DNA of 64,000 nt from Adlercreutzia equolifaciens. GTDB lineage: Bacteria; Actinomycetota; Coriobacteriia; Coriobacteriales; Eggerthellaceae. Shown here one piece after another: positions 41,767-50,723 of this stretch. Both the position numbers and the translations under genes were made by a program. Positions within the stretch are counted from its first letter, which is position 1. Every line of letters begins with the position of its first letter. The notes under the pieces were generated by a model. The model was not told where the DNA came from. It worked only from the letters and a program-made list of their open reading frames with translations, and made no database searches. The stretch spans positions 62,001-126,000 of the forward strand of contig NZ_JARFIK010000002.1 in the NCBI RefSeq assembly GCF_029076695.1. Reading direction: 5' to 3'.

Positions 41767-42519
41767 ATGGAGAAGAAACCGACGTCGGGCATGGCCGTTA
41801 CGGGCCTTGTGCTGGGTATTATCGCCCTCATCAGCTCGGTGGTGCCGTTGCTGAATTTGCTGTCGTTTCCGTTTGTGCTGCTAGCCATTATCTTCGGCGC
41901 CATTGGGGTGTTCCAGACGGTGAAGGGCGCGAAGGGTGGCAAGGGCATTGCCATTTCCGGCTTGGTGCTGGGTGTGCTGGCCCTTATCGTAACCGTGGCT
42001 ATGTACGGTGGTGCCGCTGCCAGCGCCGACAAGCCGGCTACGACAACGGGCTCTTCCTCGACGACGGCCGAGCAGCCGGCGACGGCGCCCGCCGAGGAGG
42101 GCGCCGCGAGTGGTGCTGCCGCCGAGGGCGCGCAGGAAGATACTGCCGCGGCCGATGCGCAGCAGACTGAAGCGACTTACGTGGTAACCATCGACGAAGC
42201 CGCCATGGGTACTGATTACCAGGGAGAAAAGGCTGCCGTTATTACCTATACCTTCACCAACAACTCCGACAAGGCCTGCAACTTCATGACCACCATTGGC
42301 GCCAAGGCCTTCCAGGACGGTGTTCAGCTTGAGGGTGCCATCGGCGTGGACGGCGTTGACAGCCAAGATCTGATGAAGGACATCAAGCCGGGTAAGTCCA
42401 TTACCGTGCAGCAGGCCTACGTGCTGGCCGACACGAAGAACCCGGTCGAGGTGGAGGTCACGGAGCTCTTCGACTTCAGCGATGAGCTCATTGCTCAGAA
42501 GACGTTCAATCTGAGCTAA
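41767..42519 (+). CDS. DUF4190-type membrane protein with external DUF5067-like domain
   Basis: 250 residues. Two N-terminal helices (TGLVLGIIALISSVVPLL and ISGLVLGVLALIVTVAMYG) around a Gly/Lys loop are the DUF4190 layout. An Ala/Thr/Glu linker (about 85-135) leads to a beta domain (AAVITYTFTNNSDKACNFMT, then IKPGKSITVQQAYVL) resembling the DUF4352/DUF5067 immunoglobulin-like domains common on actinobacterial surfaces. Role unknown. RBS GAAGAAGGGA 6-9 bases before ATG. Confidence 0.75.
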   Translation: MEKKPTSGMAVTGLVLGIIALISSVVPLLNLLSFPFVLLAIIFGAIGVFQTVKGAKGGKGIAISGLVLGVLALIVTVAMYGGAAASADKPATTTGSSSTTAEQPATAPAEEGAASGAAAEGAQEDTAAADAQQTEATYVVTIDEAAMGTDYQGEKAAVITYTFTNNSDKACNFMTTIGAKAFQDGVQLEGAIGVDGVDSQDLMKDIKPGKSITVQQAYVLADTKNPVEVEVTELFDFSDELIAQKTFNLS

Positions 42520-42547
42520 GGCCCCAATGGCATAGAAGAGTTTTACC

Positions 42548-42575
42548 CATGCCGCGCACTTCGGTGCGCGGCATG
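42548..42575. terminator. Perfect UUCG-loop hairpin
   Basis: CATGCCGCGCAC, loop TTCG, GTGCGCGGCATG: a 12-bp perfect stem with the stable tetraloop. It lies between the DUF4190 gene and the XRE gene, 22 bases before the latter's ATG. No T-run follows. Confidence 0.6.
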
Positions 42576-42597
42576 CCGTTAGAATAAGAAGGCATCC

Positions 42598-43047
42598 ATG
42601 GCACGAAAAAGGAGGAAGAGGCGCGTGGAGGAGCCGCTGACAGAGGACATGCTGGCCGAGCTGCTTGATGCGCCGGATCTGAGCAGTTTCATCGACCGGC
42701 CCGAGGTGGGCAACCGCACCGTGGCCGAGTACCTGGCCTTCTTGCTGGAGGCCAAGGGGCTCAAGCGCTCGGTGGTGGTGCGCGATGCGGGCATCAACGA
42801 GACCTATGGCTACCAGATTTTCAAGGGTCAGCGCCCGAATGTGGACCGCAACTATCTGCTGAAGCTGGCCTTTGCCATGGGGCTTTCGCGCGTGGAGACG
42901 AACCGGCTGCTAAGAGCCGGCGGCGTCAGCGAACTGTATGCGAAAAATCGACGCGATGCCATCATCGTCTTTGCGCTGCAGAACGGCTATTCGCTGCAGC
43001 GGGCCGATGAGGAGCTCTACCGCTTCAACGAGGAGACCATTGGCTAG
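42598..43047 (+). CDS. XRE-type HTH regulator paired with a Ser/Thr kinase
   Basis: 149 residues. A basic start (MARKRRKRRVEE), then FLLEAKGLKRSVVVRDAGI and YGYQIFKGQRPNVDRNYLL form a helix-turn-helix of the XRE type; RVETNRLLRAGG and the final helix follow. The kinase gene begins 17 bases later. A likely reading is a phosphorylation-controlled regulator, since the two genes lie in one unit. DNA target unknown. Confidence 0.8.
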   Translation: MARKRRKRRVEEPLTEDMLAELLDAPDLSSFIDRPEVGNRTVAEYLAFLLEAKGLKRSVVVRDAGINETYGYQIFKGQRPNVDRNYLLKLAFAMGLSRVETNRLLRAGGVSELYAKNRRDAIIVFALQNGYSLQRADEELYRFNEETIG

Positions 43048-43064
43048 CACGGCCGGAGGACGCG

Positions 43065-44606
43065 GTGATCTTGGCCGATGATGCTCTGATGAGTCGTGCG
43101 GCCGACGAGGCGTGGTACCAGGTGGAACGTTCCTTTGGTACCATAGGCTCCATGGAAAACGACGAACTTGCCTCATACCTGAACGCCTTGGGCCTGGACG
43201 AATGCTGTCAGGTGCAGGCGGTGCTGAAGACCTCCAAATACGAGATCACCGAACTAGTGGTTATTCGGGCCGAGAACGGCTCGTCGCTGGGGCCGTTCAT
43301 TCGCAAGCGCATTCACATGGCGGCCCATATGGGGGCGGCCTATCAAGAGCTGTTCGCCGCCCAGCGCCGCGGGCGCCGTTTCCGCCATCTTCCAGCGGTG
43401 TACAGCGTGCATGAGCGCGATGACGAGCTGGTTGTGCTGATGGAGTATGCGCGCGGACGCACATTGCACGACGAGGTGTACGAGCGTGACCCCTCCCTTG
43501 CTCTGGCCTGCGAGTTGTTTCCTCCGTTATGCGACGGCGTCATCGAGCTGCACGAAGATTTTGGCGCGCCGCTCATCCATCGCGATTTAAAGCCCACAAA
43601 CGTTATTGTCAACGGATCGAGCCTGACCGTGATCGATTTCGGCATTGCTCGGGCCTTCCGCGAGGATGCCTCGTCGGATACGGCCCCGTTCGCCACGCGC
43701 GCCTACGCGCCGCCCGAGCAGTTCGGCTACGGCCAGACCGACGTGCGCAGCGATGTGTACGCCCTGGGCATGGTGCTGTACTTCCTGCTTACTGAATGCA
43801 ATCCCACGGCCGACGTGGCGCGGAGCGGGTTCAATGATCCGCGGGTGCCCGTGGCGTTGAGGCCCGTGCTGGCGCGGGCCACGGCTTTCGACCCTCAAGG
43901 GCGCTATCAGTCGGTTCGGGCATTGAAGGGCGCCTTTACCGAAGCCGTGGCGATGCTAGTGGGCCAGGGGGCGGCTTCAGTGCGCTCTCCGCAGCCGAGC
44001 GCGGTGGCAGGAGGGGCGGTTGGCGTTCCGGCTTATCCGGCAACGCCGCATCCGAGCTTGGGGACCGTGCCGGGACCGCAGAATTCGGGCGTGCCGAGAG
44101 CCGGTTGGGCTCCGGCAGCAGGCGTCCCCGCTGGCGGGGCGCCGAGGACGGGCGCTCCGAACGCATGGGCGGGGCCGGCTCCGGTGGCGGGGGCGCCTGC
44201 GGCGTCGGGCGCGCCGACAACGGGATGGCCGGCGGCCCGAACGCCCCAGGGTGGGACGTCGCTGAAGGTAAGTGAGATTATCGGTGTCGTGTGGGACGGC
44301 GTGGTCGTGCCTACTTGGTTCTTGCTGGTAGCTGTTTGTATCTGGGTGGCCTTCAACCCTACGCCCGAATTGCTGAAATACCCCGATGCTGTTCGCGTCT
44401 TAGCCTATCTGGGCCTGGCGGTCTCATTTTCGGGAATGGCCTATGCCCTGCTCGACAAGCGCCTTCTTCGGCGCTTCATTCCGTTACTCAAAGGGCAGAC
44501 GTTTGGCAAGGGGCTGCTTATTGGCGGCGCGGTGGCCCTGGGCGGCTTCCTGTTTATGGCAGTGCTGGTTTTGGCGGCCTCTTCGGCGGGGCTTGTTGCC
44601 GCCTAG
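43065..44606 (+). CDS. Membrane Ser/Thr protein kinase
   Basis: 513 residues. Kinase motifs: VLMEYARGRTL hinge, LIHRDLKPTNVIV catalytic loop, VIDFGIAR and YAPPEQFGYGQTDVRSDVYALG. The Gly-rich loop is not clear and the N-lobe is divergent. An Ala/Pro/Gly-rich linker (about 300-400) joins to two or three C-terminal membrane helices (TWFLLVAVCIWVAFNP and two more), so the kinase faces the cytoplasm without a PASTA domain. GTG 43065 is supported by GGAGG; ATG 43152 is an alternative. It is convergent with the SPOUT gene, overlapping by 4 bases. Confidence 0.85.
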   Translation: MILADDALMSRAADEAWYQVERSFGTIGSMENDELASYLNALGLDECCQVQAVLKTSKYEITELVVIRAENGSSLGPFIRKRIHMAAHMGAAYQELFAAQRRGRRFRHLPAVYSVHERDDELVVLMEYARGRTLHDEVYERDPSLALACELFPPLCDGVIELHEDFGAPLIHRDLKPTNVIVNGSSLTVIDFGIARAFREDASSDTAPFATRAYAPPEQFGYGQTDVRSDVYALGMVLYFLLTECNPTADVARSGFNDPRVPVALRPVLARATAFDPQGRYQSVRALKGAFTEAVAMLVGQGAASVRSPQPSAVAGGAVGVPAYPATPHPSLGTVPGPQNSGVPRAGWAPAAGVPAGGAPRTGAPNAWAGPAPVAGAPAASGAPTTGWPAARTPQGGTSLKVSEIIGVVWDGVVVPTWFLLVAVCIWVAFNPTPELLKYPDAVRVLAYLGLAVSFSGMAYALLDKRLLRRFIPLLKGQTFGKGLLIGGAVALGGFLFMAVLVLAASSAGLVAA

Positions 44607-45460
44607 CCGCGTTCCCACCTGAGCTCCCAAAAAGCCACGGCGCTGGCGGCCGCCACATTGAGGGAGTCCACTCCATGGGCCATGGGGATGCGCACCGTGT
44701 AGTCGCAGTGGGCGATAGTGGCCGATGCCAGGCCATCGCCCTCGGTGCCCAGCACGAGGGCCAGCTTGTCGATGGCTTTCAGCGACGGCGCTTGCAGCGG
44801 CAAGGAGTCGTCCCTCAGGGCCAGGGCCGCGGTGGCAAAGCTCGCTTCGCGCAACTGCGGCAATCCTTCGTCCGTCCATGCACGGCTGGAGCCGATGCGC
44901 GTCCAAGGTACCTGGAAGACCGTGCCCATGGACACGCGAGAGGCGCGTCGGTACAGGGGGTCGTGGCAGGAGGGCGTCAGCAGTACGGCATCGATGGCCA
45001 GAGCGGCGGCGCTGCGGAAGATGGCCCCGATATTGGTGTAGTTCGTGATGTCCTCCAGGATGGCCACGCGATGGGCGCCGGCCAGCACTTCGGCGACGGC
45101 GGGCAGCGGCTTGCGATGGAAGGCAGCCAGGGGGCCGCGGGTAGTTTCGTAGCCGGTAATGGAGCACATCTCGTTGGTGGACACCACGGCCACGGGAAGT
45201 GACGGGTTTGCCGCGCGCAGCCCTTCGATGAGCGCTTCCGAGGCGTGCAGCCAGCGTTCGTCGGTCAGGACGGCAAAGGGAAGGTAGCCCGCGTCCAGGG
45301 CTCGCTGGATGACGTTGACCGACTCGGCGACGAACAGCCCCTGGGCCAGAGAGCCGGCCGGGGCGGTGGGGTCGATGGCGCGCGCCAAGCCCAGCAGCTG
45401 CTTGGGGTCGCGCAGCTCGCCGTCGGTCATGGAGGCGAAGGGGGCAAGCCAGGGCTCCAC
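44603..45460 (-). CDS. SPOUT (TrmH/SpoU) family RNA 2'-O-methyltransferase
   Basis: 285 residues. The three SPOUT motifs are present: LEDITNYTNIGAIFRSAAAL (motif 1), LALVLGTEGDGLA (motif 2) and IPMAHGVDSLNVAAASAVAFWE (motif 3). An N-terminal RNA-binding domain contains FVAESVNVIQRALD. It should methylate a ribose in tRNA or rRNA; the exact site cannot be told. GTG start at 45460, 3 bases after the yfcE-like gene, with GGAGG upstream. Confidence 0.9.
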   Translation of the reverse strand: MEPWLAPFASMTDGELRDPKQLLGLARAIDPTAPAGSLAQGLFVAESVNVIQRALDAGYLPFAVLTDERWLHASEALIEGLRAANPSLPVAVVSTNEMCSITGYETTRGPLAAFHRKPLPAVAEVLAGAHRVAILEDITNYTNIGAIFRSAAALAIDAVLLTPSCHDPLYRRASRVSMGTVFQVPWTRIGSSRAWTDEGLPQLREASFATAALALRDDSLPLQAPSLKAIDKLALVLGTEGDGLASATIAHCDYTVRIPMAHGVDSLNVAAASAVAFWELRWERG

Positions 45461-45463
45461 GGC

Positions 45464-46021
45464 CTAGGCCTCCAAATCGGTCATGATGGCCTGGACCAGC
45501 ACTTCGCCGTCTTTCAGCTGCTTGAGGGCAAAGACGCCGTCCTCGTAGGTGGCGTAGGAGCGGATGCCGTCTTTGGGCAGCGACACCGAGCCGGGGTTGA
45601 CGTACCAGACGCCCTTGCGGCCCTCGAGAATCTTCTTGTGGGTGTGCCCGGTGAACAGGGCGGCCGGCGAGGGAAGCGCCGGGTGGTTCTCGGGCGACAC
45701 GACGTGTCCGTGGGAGAACATGAGCGTGCGGTTGCCGTCGATGATCTGGGCGGTGGTGTCCATGCAGGGGAAGTCGAGCAGCGTTTGATCCACTTCGGCC
45801 TCGCAGTTGCCGCGCACGGCCACTACCGGCACAGGCGAGGCGTTCAGCATGGCCGCCACTTCGGTGGGGTGATAGCCCGGGGGCAGCGGATTGCGCGGGC
45901 CGTGATAGAGCAGATCGCCCAAAAGAACAAGACGGTCGGCTTGCTCGGCGGACACGCGGTCCATCAATTGCTTGGCGAAGAGGGCAGAGCCGTGGATATC
46001 GGAGGCGATGACCAGCTTCAT
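45464..46021 (-). CDS. yfcE: YfcE-type metallophosphodiesterase
   Basis: 185 residues of the calcineurin-like fold: IASDIHGS (metal 1), LVLLGDLLYHG, AVRGNCE, LMFSHGHV and LFTGHTHKK. The length and motifs match YfcE/MJ0936-like phosphodiesterases; physiological substrate not established. It is cotranscribed with the SPOUT methyltransferase (3-base gap). Confidence 0.88.
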   Translation of the reverse strand: MKLVIASDIHGSALFAKQLMDRVSAEQADRLVLLGDLLYHGPRNPLPPGYHPTEVAAMLNASPVPVVAVRGNCEAEVDQTLLDFPCMDTTAQIIDGNRTLMFSHGHVVSPENHPALPSPAALFTGHTHKKILEGRKGVWYVNPGSVSLPKDGIRSYATYEDGVFALKQLKDGEVLVQAIMTDLEA

Positions 46022-46125
46022 GAACGTCCTTTCTAAGTTCCGTGACGCTAGGGCGTCGATTGGGCGATGCGGTGGTGGAACGGCGGCGGTTTTCCAAGGG
46101 AAACGGGTCGTGCGTTCTGACCGAC

Positions 46126-47355
46126 CTAGTATAGAGTAAGGCGGTTGCGCGGAGGTCGCCGCGGCGCGGTGGGGTTTCGCAAGATATCGGCCAGGGGCGG
46201 CAGGAAGCGGCCCGGGTAAACGATGGCGTCGAGGCGTCCGGCGCGTTCGAGGGCGTACTGAAGCGCCAAGGGAGCGCCAAAGCCAGCTCCAAGGAAGACA
46301 ATGGCATAAAGCACGGGCGCTGTGCCGCCGGCGAGGCCAAGTCCGACAAGGAGGGCCCGGGCCACCGTGATGAGCGGTCCGCTCATCAGGAAAAACGCCA
46401 TGGTGTAGGCCGTGATGAAGTTGAAGAAACCATCCTGGTGCCCCCGGCGGAAGATAGTGGCGAAGAGGGAGGCGAACCAGAGAATGCCGATAGCGTCCAG
46501 GATGGCGTGGGAGACTTCGCCGATCCAGCCAGCCATGAACGTGATGACGCTGGCGGCAATCCAGAGCGCGCCGAGGGCCCAGGCCTTCTCGCGACTGCGC
46601 ATGAGGGGCAGGCCGCGCAGCAGCGCCAGCGCCATGCCGCCGGCAAGCCAGACCCAGTTCTCAGCGACGGAAATGAGGGCATAGGGAGCCGATGCGGCCA
46701 GGGCGGCGGTGTCCGGAACGGTGAGCAGCGCCGCCACCGCGGCTTTGACCAACGCCGCCGCCAGCAGCAACCCGTAGGCGTTGCGGCGGCTTTTCACGGT
46801 AGGGGTGATGGCCAGCAGCAGGAAGGCCGTGTAAAGGTAGCCCAGGGGTGCCACGGGGTGCAGCACCAGGGCATCGAGAAGCTGGGGGCCAGACAGGGCT
46901 GGCTGCAGACCAGCGGCGCTGTTGGCGATCAGGGACAAAATGGTGAACACCGCGAAGGGCGCCAGCAGCACGCAGGCTTCGCGCTTCATGCTGAGAAGCC
47001 AGGTTCGGCCGGTGCGCACCTGGCGAAACCGCTGGTAAAGATAGCCGAGACAAAAGAAGAGCACGGGAAGCTGCAGGGGCATCAGGCAGTCGTGAAGCCA
47101 GAGGGCTGCCTCGCTGATCGGCAGCGCGCCCGTTGCCTGCAGCCCGTCAAGGACCTGGCCTAGCACGATGATGAGCACGGCGACAGCTTGCAGATTGTAG
47201 ACCCAGGCGGTATCGGAGGCGTCGGGGGCGCTGGCGTGCATGTCGTGGCGCGAGGGTTCGACGGGAGGCGTGTCGTTGGTGCGGGAAGGAGCGTCGTCGG
47301 CAGACTCGCGGCGAGACGATGGGGAGGACGAGGATATGTTGAGAGATGTCATCAT
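46126..47355 (-). CDS. Acyltransferase-3-like polytopic membrane protein
   Basis: 409 residues. A Ser/Pro-rich N-terminus of about 45 residues precedes about ten membrane helices, starting WVYNLQAVAVLIIVLGQVLD and with LQLPVLFFCLGYLYQRF, as in acyltransferase family 3 (OafA/WecH-like) proteins. The usual first-helix His (RxxA...H) is not evident (LGQVLDG), so O-acetyl transfer is uncertain. The start is taken at 47355, where GGAG lies 10 bases upstream; 47352 and 47409 are alternatives. The LuxR-type regulator gene lies upstream on the same strand, 81 bases away. Confidence 0.65.
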   Translation of the reverse strand: MMTSLNISSSSPSSRRESADDAPSRTNDTPPVEPSRHDMHASAPDASDTAWVYNLQAVAVLIIVLGQVLDGLQATGALPISEAALWLHDCLMPLQLPVLFFCLGYLYQRFRQVRTGRTWLLSMKREACVLLAPFAVFTILSLIANSAAGLQPALSGPQLLDALVLHPVAPLGYLYTAFLLLAITPTVKSRRNAYGLLLAAALVKAAVAALLTVPDTAALAASAPYALISVAENWVWLAGGMALALLRGLPLMRSREKAWALGALWIAASVITFMAGWIGEVSHAILDAIGILWFASLFATIFRRGHQDGFFNFITAYTMAFFLMSGPLITVARALLVGLGLAGGTAPVLYAIVFLGAGFGAPLALQYALERAGRLDAIVYPGRFLPPLADILRNPTAPRRPPRNRLTLY

Positions 47356-47436
47356 GGTTTTCGGTCTCCACGCTATCACGGTGCTTTCGCCTATTGCTGA
47401 CCAAAACACATTGTTTTACCAATGTTTACCTTGCGG

Positions 47437-48030
47437 TCAGCGCAAGGTAGGTTTGGCATCGGTGCCCTCCGAGTGACTCTCGCCGTCAGGTGCGGACGCC
47501 TGTGGGCCCTCGAGCATCAGCTGCTCGAAGTCGCGCCGGCGGGTGGCCGCGGCTTTGCGAAAGGCGTTCGAGGCGTGAAATTGCACCGTACGAGGAGCGA
47601 TACCGCAGATGCGAGCAATGTCGCGGTAGCTGCAATGCTGGAGGATGAGCCGCGCTACCGCCAACTCCTTCGCCGTAAGGTGCAGGGCGCGCAGCCGGTT
47701 TTCCACGGGGTCGCAGGAGGGCGCCGTGAGCGGCTCCCGGGCGGCGCGTTCTGCATCGATGATTTGCAGAATGCCCAGGCCGACAAGGGCCACGGTGCCG
47801 GCGAGGATGCTGGCCACAATGGAAGAGGTGGAGGCATCGGGTACGGGCGGCCATCCCAGGGCCAGCCCGCAAGCGCACCCCATAAGTAGAAGCGCAGCCA
47901 GGAAGCATCCTAGGGCTACGCATCGTGCTCGGGCGGGGGATGCGGGAGATCGGTGCCGCTGCCGGCGCCAAGGGCGCTGCGTGAAAGGGGCGGTAAATCG
48001 CGATCCGTGGGGGTGGTTGGAGTTTTTCAT
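47437..48030 (-). CDS. Membrane-bound LuxR-type regulator
   Basis: 197 residues. Two membrane helices (ALGCFLAALLLMGCACGLAL and IVASILAGTVALVGLGIL), then a GerE/LuxR helix-turn-helix (LTAKELAVARLILQHCSYRDI and GIAPRTVQFHASNAFRKA) near the C-terminus. No receiver domain. Such short membrane LuxR proteins are numerous in Coriobacteriia. The adjacent acyltransferase-like gene is the likely target or partner. ATG 48030 follows GGGAG; TACAAT near 48130 on this strand could be its -10. Confidence 0.78.
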   Translation of the reverse strand: MKNSNHPHGSRFTAPFTQRPWRRQRHRSPASPARARCVALGCFLAALLLMGCACGLALGWPPVPDASTSSIVASILAGTVALVGLGILQIIDAERAAREPLTAPSCDPVENRLRALHLTAKELAVARLILQHCSYRDIARICGIAPRTVQFHASNAFRKAAATRRRDFEQLMLEGPQASAPDGESHSEGTDAKPTLR

Positions 48031-48511
48031 GGGTCGCTCCCTCGCAACGGGAAGGGCTGGGCCCTTCGGAATGGGCGCCGCCGTTTCCGCCCGAGAAAGC
48101 GACGGAAAACGACAGATCGCCACCAGTATTGTACGGGGGCAGCGTCCAAGGCCCTGTCGTTATAACCGAACTGCCGCAAGATTTTTTTGGATGCCTCGAC
48201 GAGTTTCGGGGGACCACGCCGAGCTGCTAGGGGGCGCCAGACCGCGTTACCGGGGATGCCAGAGTGTCGGGTCATCAGAAGTGACGCCAGCGCGCGCCAC
48301 CAGGGAGCCGGGCTGTCAGGAGGGATACCGGGACACGCCGCCAGGGGCGCCAGGGCGGGCCGGCGCGGACGCAAGGCGACGCTGCCGGGAGGCGGCCGTG
48401 GACTTTCGCGGAAAATGGCGGCGCCTTCCCTTCCCCATGGTACGATGCGAGAGTTGCGAGGAGCGCTGCGGCGTTCCGCGCGCAAGGTCCCGGCAATGAA
48501 GGTGTGTGCGC
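48031..48511. other. Intergenic region upstream of luxR-type gene and uppP
   Basis: 481 bp of very GC-rich DNA (many GGCGCC and CAGGG runs) between divergent genes. Apart from a possible TACAAT -10 near 48130 (minus strand), I see no RNA gene, repeat or supported coding frame. Confidence 0.4.
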
Positions 48512-49471
48512 ATGGATATGCTCATCGAGGCGCTCAAGGCGTTTTTCATCGGCGTGGTGGAGGGTATCACCGAGTGGCTGCCCATCTCGTCCACCGGCCA
48601 TATGATCCTAGTCGACGAGTTCGTCAAGCTCAATGTATCGGCGGAATTCCTCGAGTTGTTCCTGGTGGTTATCCAGCTGGGAGCCATCATGGCCGTGCTC
48701 ATCCTGTACTTTCACAAGCTCAACCCCTTCTCGCCGCGCAAGACGCGCGTCCAGAAGCACGCAACGTGGAGGCTGTGGGGCATGGTGGCCATCGGCTGTA
48801 TTCCGGCGGCGGCCATTGGGCTGACCCTGGACGACTTCTTCAACGAGTACTTCTACAACGCCTGGACCGTGGCCATCGCCCTCATCGTCTACGGTGTGGT
48901 GTTCATTGTGCTTGAGCAGCGCAACCGCCGCCGCGAGGCGGTCTACCTGGAAAGCCATCGGGTTGGTGCGCGCTCGGTGCGCGGTCGCCACGCCCGTCCC
49001 GTTTACGAAGTGGGCCCGGGCGATGACGGCGACAACGCCGAGCAGGCTTTGTTCCGCGTGCATACGGTGGACGAGATCGACTGGAAAACGGCCCTGAAGA
49101 TCGGCTGCTTCCAAATGCTGGCCATCATCCCCGGCACCAGCCGCTCCGGCTCTACCATTATCGGCGGCATGCTGTGCGGCTGCTCGCGCACGGCGGCGGC
49201 CGAGTTCACGTTCTTCCTGGCCATCCCCGTTATGTTCGGCTGGGGCGTCCTGAAGCTCATCAAGTATGTGCTGGCTGTGGGCATGGCCATGACTGCTACC
49301 GAAATAGTGGTGCTGGCCGTGGGCATTGTTACCGCCTTTGTGGTGTCGGTCATTGCCATCAAATTCCTTATGGGCTACATCAAAAAGAACGACTTCACCG
49401 CCTTCGGCGTGTACCGCATTATCGTGGGCCTGGTGGTGCTGGCCTACTTCGGGGCGAAGCTGTTCCTCTAG
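48512..49471 (+). CDS. uppP: Undecaprenyl-diphosphatase UppP (BacA)
   Basis: 319 residues. The two conserved segments are GVVEGITEWLPISSTGHMIL (catalytic Glu and Ser) and LAIIPGTSRSGSTIIGGML (Arg/Ser), in the order of BacA/UppP. About eight membrane helices. It recycles undecaprenyl pyrophosphate for peptidoglycan synthesis and gives bacitracin resistance when abundant. A hydrophilic loop of about 50 residues (around 140-195) is longer than in E. coli. ATG 48512 is used; GTG 48506 is also in frame. Confidence 0.93.
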   Translation: MDMLIEALKAFFIGVVEGITEWLPISSTGHMILVDEFVKLNVSAEFLELFLVVIQLGAIMAVLILYFHKLNPFSPRKTRVQKHATWRLWGMVAIGCIPAAAIGLTLDDFFNEYFYNAWTVAIALIVYGVVFIVLEQRNRRREAVYLESHRVGARSVRGRHARPVYEVGPGDDGDNAEQALFRVHTVDEIDWKTALKIGCFQMLAIIPGTSRSGSTIIGGMLCGCSRTAAAEFTFFLAIPVMFGWGVLKLIKYVLAVGMAMTATEIVVLAVGIVTAFVVSVIAIKFLMGYIKKNDFTAFGVYRIIVGLVVLAYFGAKLFL

Positions 49472-49624
49472 GGACTGAGCGACGGCATCCGAGAATCGAG
49501 GGGCGTCAAAGCGCCGTGGTTTCGCGGCTGCCTTTCTCGTGGTACGTGCTAACGGAACGTAAAAAACCGTGCGAAAACTCCCAGCAGGTGCTGACGAGAA
49601 GTTTCGCTGTTGGGTTTGTTGACT

Positions 49625-49642
49625 AATTGTCTTATGATAATC
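49625..49642. promoter_or_regulatory. Operator-like motif AATTGTCTTATGATAATC
   Basis: The 18-base motif lies 53 bases before the NrfD gene, close to TTGACT (49618-49623). A 17/18 match occurs at 52259-52276 before the Mo catalytic subunit gene. The rest of the 223-bp gap after uppP holds one imperfect hairpin (GCGAAAACT/AGTTTCGC near 49573-49606), a possible uppP terminator. Confidence 0.6.
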
Positions 49643-49694
49643 TGCTCTTATTGAGGTAAACGCTTCGAAAAAGGACGGGGCGCGAGGGGAGCAG

Positions 49695-50702
49695 ATGTTC
49701 AGCGAGCTGATCATAGCCTACCTGTTCTTGGGTGGTTGCGGGGGAGGTGCCTGCGTTGTGGCAGGTATGCTCGGCCTGCTTGCTGATGGACTCGATGTTC
49801 AGAGGGGCGTGGGTGCTCGTTTTCGTGATCAGCGCGGAAGTAAGTACCGCCAGTTTTTCTCGGCTTTGTTGGTGGCTGCCACTGTGGCGCTGATGCTGGC
49901 GATTGTCTGCCTGCTGGCGGATCTTGGGCGCCTCGATCGATTGGCGCTTCTCGTCCTGGCTCCTTTGGAGAATTATCTTGTTGTGGGTGCTTGGGCGTTG
50001 GTTGCCAGCTTGGTATTGTGTGCAACGCTCTTGGTTTTTTGGCAGGGACGGTGGCGTTTCTCGTTGTTGGTCTTTCGTCTGGTATCCGGAGCGCTCGTGT
50101 TGGCGGGGGTGGTAACAACGCTCTACACGGGCCTGCTGCTGTCCTCCATGCAGGCGGTGCCGCTGTGGCATAGCGGCTGGCTTCCTGTGTTGTTTGTGCT
50201 GTCAAGCATATCGAGCGGGTTGGCCTTGACGCTGCTGATAGGGGTGTTCTCCCGGGGCGGGGCGGCTTTCGGCTCGGTGCTAGGTGCGCTCACGCGTCTC
50301 GACGCCCTCGTGATTGTTGCGGAGGGGGCCTGCTTGGGACTCTGGCTCTTCTCAGCGTGGGCGGCGGGCGGCGGCGAATCGCTGGATGCACCCCTCACCT
50401 CGACAGCGGCGGCTGCTCTGCGCTCGGTCACGGTCTTGGTGGGCGGAGAAGCGGCGCCGTGGTTTTGGGGCGGTTTGGTGCTGGTGGGCTTGCTTGTACC
50501 TTTTGGGGTTGAAGGGATCGGTCTCGGTTTGCATGTGACCCTCGATCGGGTGGGGGCGTTGCTGCGGGCTGACTCCTTGGCGCTGAAGGCTTCTATGGCG
50601 TTTTCTGCCGCTTGCGTTCTGACGGGCGCCGCTCTTTTGCGCTTTCTGGTGGTATCGTGCGGATTGCCGCCCTCGGCAACCTATGCGGCGCTGATCTTGT
50701 AG
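49695..50702 (+). CDS. NrfD/DmsC-type membrane anchor subunit
   Basis: 335 residues with eight or more hydrophobic helices and no haem-ligand pattern. The opening ELIIAYLFLGGCGGGACVVAG is typical of NrfD/PsrC quinol-binding anchors, and PLWHSGWLPVLFVLSSISSGLAL matches the fourth-fifth helix region of the family. It would exchange electrons between menaquinol and the FeS subunit encoded at 55139. It is separated from those partners by a GntR and a slipin gene, which is unusual. ATG after GAGGGGAGC. Confidence 0.85.
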   Translation: MFSELIIAYLFLGGCGGGACVVAGMLGLLADGLDVQRGVGARFRDQRGSKYRQFFSALLVAATVALMLAIVCLLADLGRLDRLALLVLAPLENYLVVGAWALVASLVLCATLLVFWQGRWRFSLLVFRLVSGALVLAGVVTTLYTGLLLSSMQAVPLWHSGWLPVLFVLSSISSGLALTLLIGVFSRGGAAFGSVLGALTRLDALVIVAEGACLGLWLFSAWAAGGGESLDAPLTSTAAAALRSVTVLVGGEAAPWFWGGLVLVGLLVPFGVEGIGLGLHVTLDRVGALLRADSLALKASMAFSAACVLTGAALLRFLVVSCGLPPSATYAALIL

Positions 50703-50723
50703 GACTCAACGGAAAGGCCGATT

